The notes under the pieces were generated by a model. That model saw only the letters and a list, made by a program, of their open reading frames with translations. It made no database searches and had not been told where the DNA came from. A stretch of DNA of 64,000 nucleotides from Ottelia alismoides (lineage: Eukaryota; Streptophyta; Magnoliopsida; Alismatales; Hydrocharitaceae): positions 62,001 to 126,000 of the forward strand of contig JAZKJV010003368.1 of NCBI GenBank assembly GCA_037367405.1, given 5' to 3'. A program made the translations under genes and the position numbers. Positions 59,801 through 64,000 of this stretch are shown here, in pieces (the stretch's first letter is position 1; each line of letters starts with the position of its first letter).

Positions 59801-60563
59801 ATGGCAAGCAAATCATGGTTCGCTGATCATTCCATCCCTCTTGAGAAGATTTCGGCACAGTGGTCTTCTTTCCCGATCTCCACGACCATGTCCTGATATC
59901 CTGCTTCTCACACTCCTCAGGGGAACCTGCCATTCAAATCAAGTTCCCCTCAGCCATCTTCTCTTCCCACCCATACATCCCACCCTATGACCACACTTCT
60001 TCTTGGAATAGCCCTCTCTCACATTCGGACCATCTTATGGACATGAGAGAGAGAGATCAGAATCGAGGATAAACAATAGAGTGACTGATATTGACAATAG
60101 AACACGAATTCCGGTCACTAGGATCTCACAGCCTCTTGAACTATCCCCTACTCAAGATGAATATCTGGAGTACAATCAAGTTTCCTTTGACAACCCACGA
60201 GAAAATCAAAGTCAAGGAAATACAACTCATGAACAGACCATAATGTTTATGAACAATCAAGGTTACATGCCATAATCACGACACATGGAGACTGATTATT
60301 CAATCACTAGTCATGAAATGTTTGAGGATGAGATTGCTCGGATTAATCATAGAGCAGACACTTTAACAGAGAGAATATATGATCTCATCCAATCTATGCA
60401 ATATTCAGAAGAAGTGAGGCCACCACCATGCGAACCACTACATCATCATGTGACTCACAATCAGGCACAACCACCACTAACCTCTGACTCCACTACTGAC
60501 CATATTATAGAAAATACCAAAAAATCAGAAAATTTGAAAATTCAAAAAAATGGACAATTCTGA
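59801..60563 (+). pseudogene. Element C gag remnants
   Basis: Starts Met-Ala-Ser-Lys at 59801; its Asp-His-Ser-Ile-Pro-Leu stretch matches Asn-His-Ser-Ile-Ser-Leu in element A gag. It is soon lost to stops. A second open piece at 60285-60563 is a helical stretch without a capsid motif. The capsid core present in A (8441-9154) is missing. Confidence 0.6.
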
Positions 60564-60624
60564 AATGGAAGCATTTTGCAAGAGTCTGATCTAAGAGCTT
60601 CCATTAATCAAAGCCATAGAATAT

Positions 60625-61308
60625 GTGCCCGATCTTAAGAGATTTGCGAAGAGTCGACTGAACCCCAAAAAGACGGGCAAGAAAAGATCCAAGACTGAAT
60701 ATCATGTCATATCTATGGCTAGCTCTTTGGTGATGAATCATAAAATCAAAAGCTGCAAAGTCAAACGGTTGACTCGGATCACATGTGAAATTGAGGATTC
60801 TACATTCACTCATGTTTGGTTAGACGACGACTCTACATTAAACATCCTCCCAAAGTTCGTCTTTAATCAACTTAAATTCGGAAAACTCAAAAAGACTAGG
60901 ATGATCGTTCAATTACCCGATCTATCTACCAAAAGACCGCGGAGGATCGTTTCTGTCGTCGTAAATTTCCGGGGTAAAAATCATAAAGTGGGCTTTATTG
61001 TCCTTGACATTGAGCACCCCGGAAGAATGTTTGAGTCTCCTATCATTTTAGGAAAGCCGTTCTTAGCCTCCGCTAAGGCAATCGTCGATTGCGAGACTCA
61101 GGAAATCAAGTTCCCGAACTTGGACCACGATGAACAAACCCCTAATGACACAACCTGCTCTGAGGAAAACCAACTTGAAACTGACAGTTATATTTCACAT
61201 TATCAGACATCTCCGCATGATACACTAAGACAAACCCTAGGAGAGTCATCTAAAAAGACTAACTGTTGGACAAACTTCGGATTCTCACCACCCTATCACT
61301 GCTCCTAG
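60625..61308 (+). CDS. Element C retropepsin-like domain
   Basis: A 227-codon frame whose middle (residues 55-165) matches the protease regions of A and B: the active-site loop, Thr-Lys-Arg-Pro, Phe-Ile-Val-Leu-Asp, and Ile-Ile-Leu-Gly-Lys-Pro-Phe-Leu. The active site reads Asp-Asp-Asp at 60823-60831, where B has Asp-Ser-Gly and A has Asp-Asn-Gly, so proteolysis is doubtful. The frame is open upstream of 60625 to an in-frame stop near 60590. It ends at 61308 and the next frame begins at 61340. It could be a maintained non-catalytic protein or a decaying relic. Confidence 0.7.
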   Translation: MPDLKRFAKSRLNPKKTGKKRSKTEYHVISMASSLVMNHKIKSCKVKRLTRITCEIEDSTFTHVWLDDDSTLNILPKFVFNQLKFGKLKKTRMIVQLPDLSTKRPRRIVSVVVNFRGKNHKVGFIVLDIEHPGRMFESPIILGKPFLASAKAIVDCETQEIKFPNLDHDEQTPNDTTCSEENQLETDSYISHYQTSPHDTLRQTLGESSKKTNCWTNFGFSPPYHCS

Positions 61309-61339
61309 GAAAAATCAAGATTTTGGAGCTTATGAAGAT

Positions 61340-61969
61340 TTGGACCATATTATTGAAGATCATCACGATTATTTGAGTGGTCCAATCTTTGAGTCGGCAG
61401 TAATTCATGAGATACTTGAACCATATAAGGAATCGACTCCGGAAACATCCGATGTCATCAAAATTCACGATCATCCGAAAGTGACATCAACACCCCCAAC
61501 CATAAACCACAAAATCACCAGGAACAATCTACCTCGACCGAAGCAACGCATGACCCTTAAAGAATTGGTCGACTTTTACGGGGATTCATCTGATGAGGAA
61601 GTCACGAAAGTCACATCGGTTACTCAAGACAGGGAGATGAAGACTGTCCAACTTCCTCCCAATACTTCCCAAGGAAACAAACCGACTAAGAAAGTCACAT
61701 TTGACCTTAAACACCTGGTGATTTCTGAAGAGTCCTCATCCGGTCCTGATGTGGTTCATCAGATAAGTGCAATAGGTACAGCTCTGATCCATGGGCACTT
61801 ACCTCTGATTGACAAAAGTTGGAAATCCTCTGCAGATGACTACTATTTTCCTGAGGACGACTCCGACGATGGCTGGTCTTCTTCATCGACCCCCTCTTCA
61901 TCGCCCTCCACATCTCCATATTATCTCCCTCCACACTCCCGCAAGAAGGTCCGTCGCAAACCTCCTTGA
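61340..61969 (+). CDS. Element C acidic linker ORF
   Basis: 209 codons of unknown function following the protease-like frame, in a different frame. It is acidic and serine-rich, with an Asp-Asp-Ser-Asp-Asp stretch followed by a serine/proline-rich tail. No domain is recognised. In A and B the region after protease is also an acidic linker before reverse transcriptase, so this may be the matching piece, with everything downstream deleted. Confidence 0.5.
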   Translation: MDHIIEDHHDYLSGPIFESAVIHEILEPYKESTPETSDVIKIHDHPKVTSTPPTINHKITRNNLPRPKQRMTLKELVDFYGDSSDEEVTKVTSVTQDREMKTVQLPPNTSQGNKPTKKVTFDLKHLVISEESSSGPDVVHQISAIGTALIHGHLPLIDKSWKSSADDYYFPEDDSDDGWSSSSTPSSSPSTSPYYLPPHSRKKVRRKPP

Positions 61970-62022
61970 TCTTGTACATCCGCAAATCTACCCGGTTCCC
62001 CATCTGTAATTATCCGATTATA

Positions 62023-62055
62023 CTTAGGCTGACCTGAGCCTAAGTATAGGGGGAC
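62023..62055 (+). repeat. Hairpin plus polypurine module 1, element C
   Basis: CTTAGGCT, a 6-base loop, AGCCTAAG, then TATAGGGGGA. Same stem as element A module 2. Confidence 0.65.
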
Positions 62056-63616
62056 CGCTTCCATTGTTTATACAAGGCTTCTCTTTTGTTTTTGACCCAT
62101 CTATACTTCGTACGAGCTATGTCTACATTTCACTTTGTGCCATGAGGACATAGCACAAGCTAAGTATATGGGGTGTTTGTATATATTTTATCTACTTTAT
62201 CCATAGCTCGTACTTTAATCATTTTTATCTAACATCGGGGATGGGTACAAGTAGTGTGTATACTACCTGTTTTTCAAAAAAAACAAAACAAAAAAACCTT
62301 TATGCATAAAAAAAGAAAAAAAAGAAAAAGAAAATCATCACTCATGGTCTTGCATTTCATCGAGCATTTCATGCATTCCTTCGTTGATATATTCCTGACA
62401 CATTCACCATCACTCAAGGCTTGAGGATTTTTTAGGACACTTGATTTCTGAGATCTTGAGATTCTGAGTTAGCCTGCCTTCGTCATTAGGATTTTGAACT
62501 TAATAATCCACACTTCCCTAGTTTGAAAGATTTGAGCGCTATATTGCACTCTTTACTCTATTTTCAAAAGAATTTGAAAAGCACAATCACTTTCACAACT
62601 GCATGATTGATGAGATGAGTTGAGATATCACTTGAGGAACTGGGACTAGAGATTTGAGTTTAGACCTGATCTGATGATATTCGAGGATGGGATAAAGTTA
62701 ATGAAGGCTACAGAAAACCTGAGTGTCAGCAAAACCCTAGCCAGTATGTGAACAAGATTCATATGCTATCTCTTTGATAAATGACCTAAGTGCCAGGGTG
62801 TGATGAAACTTAATGAAAATTGTTGATCAGTGTGCGCCAACTTTAGGTAAAAGTAGTGGAGCTAGCCAACAAAAGAAAAGAAAAAGAAATGTTAAAGAAA
62901 AGCTCTATCATCCAAAGTCAAATTCCAAATGAGCTTCTACCAATGGCGAGCGCTCCCAAACATTTTCAAAGTGTCCACTTGGACCAAGTGTTAATTAGGA
63001 CCAAGGAGTCGGGATGACACCAAAAAAAGGGCTCTGCATCATAAATGCTACAAGTCTGGGTGTCGAAGGTATCTTAGATACTCAAAAGAGACACACCCCG
63101 GTGTACTCCTAGAAAAACAAGTGCAGACGACTACAAATTCTCTTGACGGACACATTGATCAACAAAACAAAAATATACTTGTGTTGAGTAAAAAGGCACT
63201 CGAGAGGCACCTTGTTCCAATGTGAGGGAGAGAAAATCAGACACAATCCTATGCCCTCCATCATCTGGCCGTCCACCTACACTTTCAAGTCTGACAAACT
63301 AGTGAGACGGTTGACTAAAGAAAGAATAGACTTATTCCCTAGTGTTGAGGATTAGGTCTAGAGGAGAGTCTCATGGATTAGAACTTTGGGTGATGTCTCG
63401 ACTTGACTCTCATGAATGCAGTACACTAAGAATCATATCCTTACACTATATGTACAAAAAGAGAGTCTGATAATTAGAGAAGTTGGGTTCCTTTTGATTA
63501 AAGCTTGGTTAAACCCAGAATTTTAGGATCACTCAAATTAAGGATCTTCTATAAATTAAGCCTCGAAAATTTACATGCACAGTCAGGGATGTATTCAACT
63601 AAGTCATCCATTCATT

Positions 63617-63653
63617 CATGCTCGGGGACGAGCATGGTCTAAGTATAGGGGTA
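63617..63653 (+). other. 3' polypurine tract of element C with upstream hairpin
   Basis: CATGCTC-GGGGAC-GAGCATG is a perfect 7-bp stem, followed by AAGTATAGGGGTA at the 3' LTR border. Confidence 0.75.
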
Positions 63654-64000
63654 TGATGAATCTCGTATTCATCATGCTAAAATTGGTCATTTAGGCTCTG
63701 TTCTCCATCATTCACTTGTAACTAATCATTAATAGAGCATTATTGGCATTCATACATGTGTAAATAATATCTGCATTTCATCATGCATAATTGCATTAAA
63801 AATCCCAAGTGTAAATTAGCCCAAAAAGCCGCTAACTTCTCACATTTGTAAATAATTCATCCTAATTCCGATCGACCCAAAACTACCTCCATTGTGTAGA
63901 TATTACTAACCTTATTAAATAAAAAATACAAAAAAATTACTAACCCCAATAAGTGCCAAATAATCCCAAAGTCTAATTTCATATCAGACGGACTAAATGA
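63654..64000 (+). repeat. 3' LTR of element C, cut by the window end
   Basis: Starts TGATGAATCTCG and follows 55518 onward with few differences for the 347 bases seen. Confidence 0.9.

Larger units (their letters stand above)
61970..63653 (+). other. Long 3' region of element C
   Basis: 1.7 kb, no ORF called. It has purine/hairpin modules at 62023-62055 and 62110-62172 and the terminal polypurine tract with hairpin at 63617-63653. Length and layout match the 3' region of A. Confidence 0.7.
55518..64000 (+). mobile_element. Athila-derived element C, lacking RT and integrase
   Basis: 5' LTR 55518-58553, primer site, leader, gag remnants, a protease-like frame, an acidic linker frame, a 3' region with the same purine modules as A, then the first 347 bp of the 3' LTR, which continues beyond the window. 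The internal part is only 5.1 kb, against 9.2 kb in A. No capsid core, reverse transcriptase, RNase H or integrase is found. It is therefore non-autonomous in its present form. Confidence 0.88.

Overview
The window is nuclear DNA from a flowering plant. It is dominated by LTR retrotransposons of the Athila branch of Ty3/Gypsy (LTRs of about 3 kb starting TGATGAAT, primer sites close to tRNA-Asp, FMDDFSV reverse transcriptase motif). It also holds one nearly complete Ty1/Copia element, decayed L1-type LINE pieces and several small inverted-repeat DNA transposons. One ordinary host gene is convincing: a five-exon aldose 1-epimerase with canonical GT-AG introns. I cannot tell monocot from eudicot from what is here.

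Layout. 1-23262: an old, truncated Athila-like element (B, plus strand), split by a younger 15.5 kb Athila-like element (A, 3406-18913) that has both LTRs, a primer site, gag, pol and a long 3' region. Removing A and one target-site copy puts B's gag reading frame back in register. 23263-31174: minus-strand Athila-type LTR material, including one full LTR with its primer site (E, 26431-30034) set inside pieces of another (F). 31175-33230: no gene, one 345-bp Tourist-like MITE. 33231-39984: a minus-strand Copia element with perfect 5-bp target duplications, almost identical LTRs, an open 1122-codon pol and a single amber codon between gag and pol. 39985-42478: tandem repeats and two abutting foldback elements, one interrupted by a 248-bp MITE. 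42479-44245: the aldose 1-epimerase gene. 44246-53935: intergenic DNA with two L1 3' fragments in opposite orientation, a hairpin element, a 331-bp CACTA mini-element, a small cysteine-rich ORF of uncertain status, a Copia gag relic and an LTR fragment. 53936-64000: a 5' LTR fragment (D) interrupted by element C, an internally reduced Athila derivative that keeps gag remnants and a protease-like domain but has no reverse transcriptase or integrase; its 3' LTR runs off the window.

How it fits together. The order of events can be read from the nesting: B before A, D before C, F before E, and a Tourist-like MITE inside a foldback element. The Athila elements share features outside coding sequence: a conserved block just upstream of gag, repeated polypurine modules each next to a hairpin in the 3' region, and LTR promoters dense in CACGTG boxes. 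C keeps these cis features while lacking most enzymes, so it would depend on proteins supplied by A-like relatives. Nothing here proves a new biological system. The best leads are C, the repeated polypurine/hairpin modules, the Copia amber codon and unusual primer site, and the cysteine-rich ORF.
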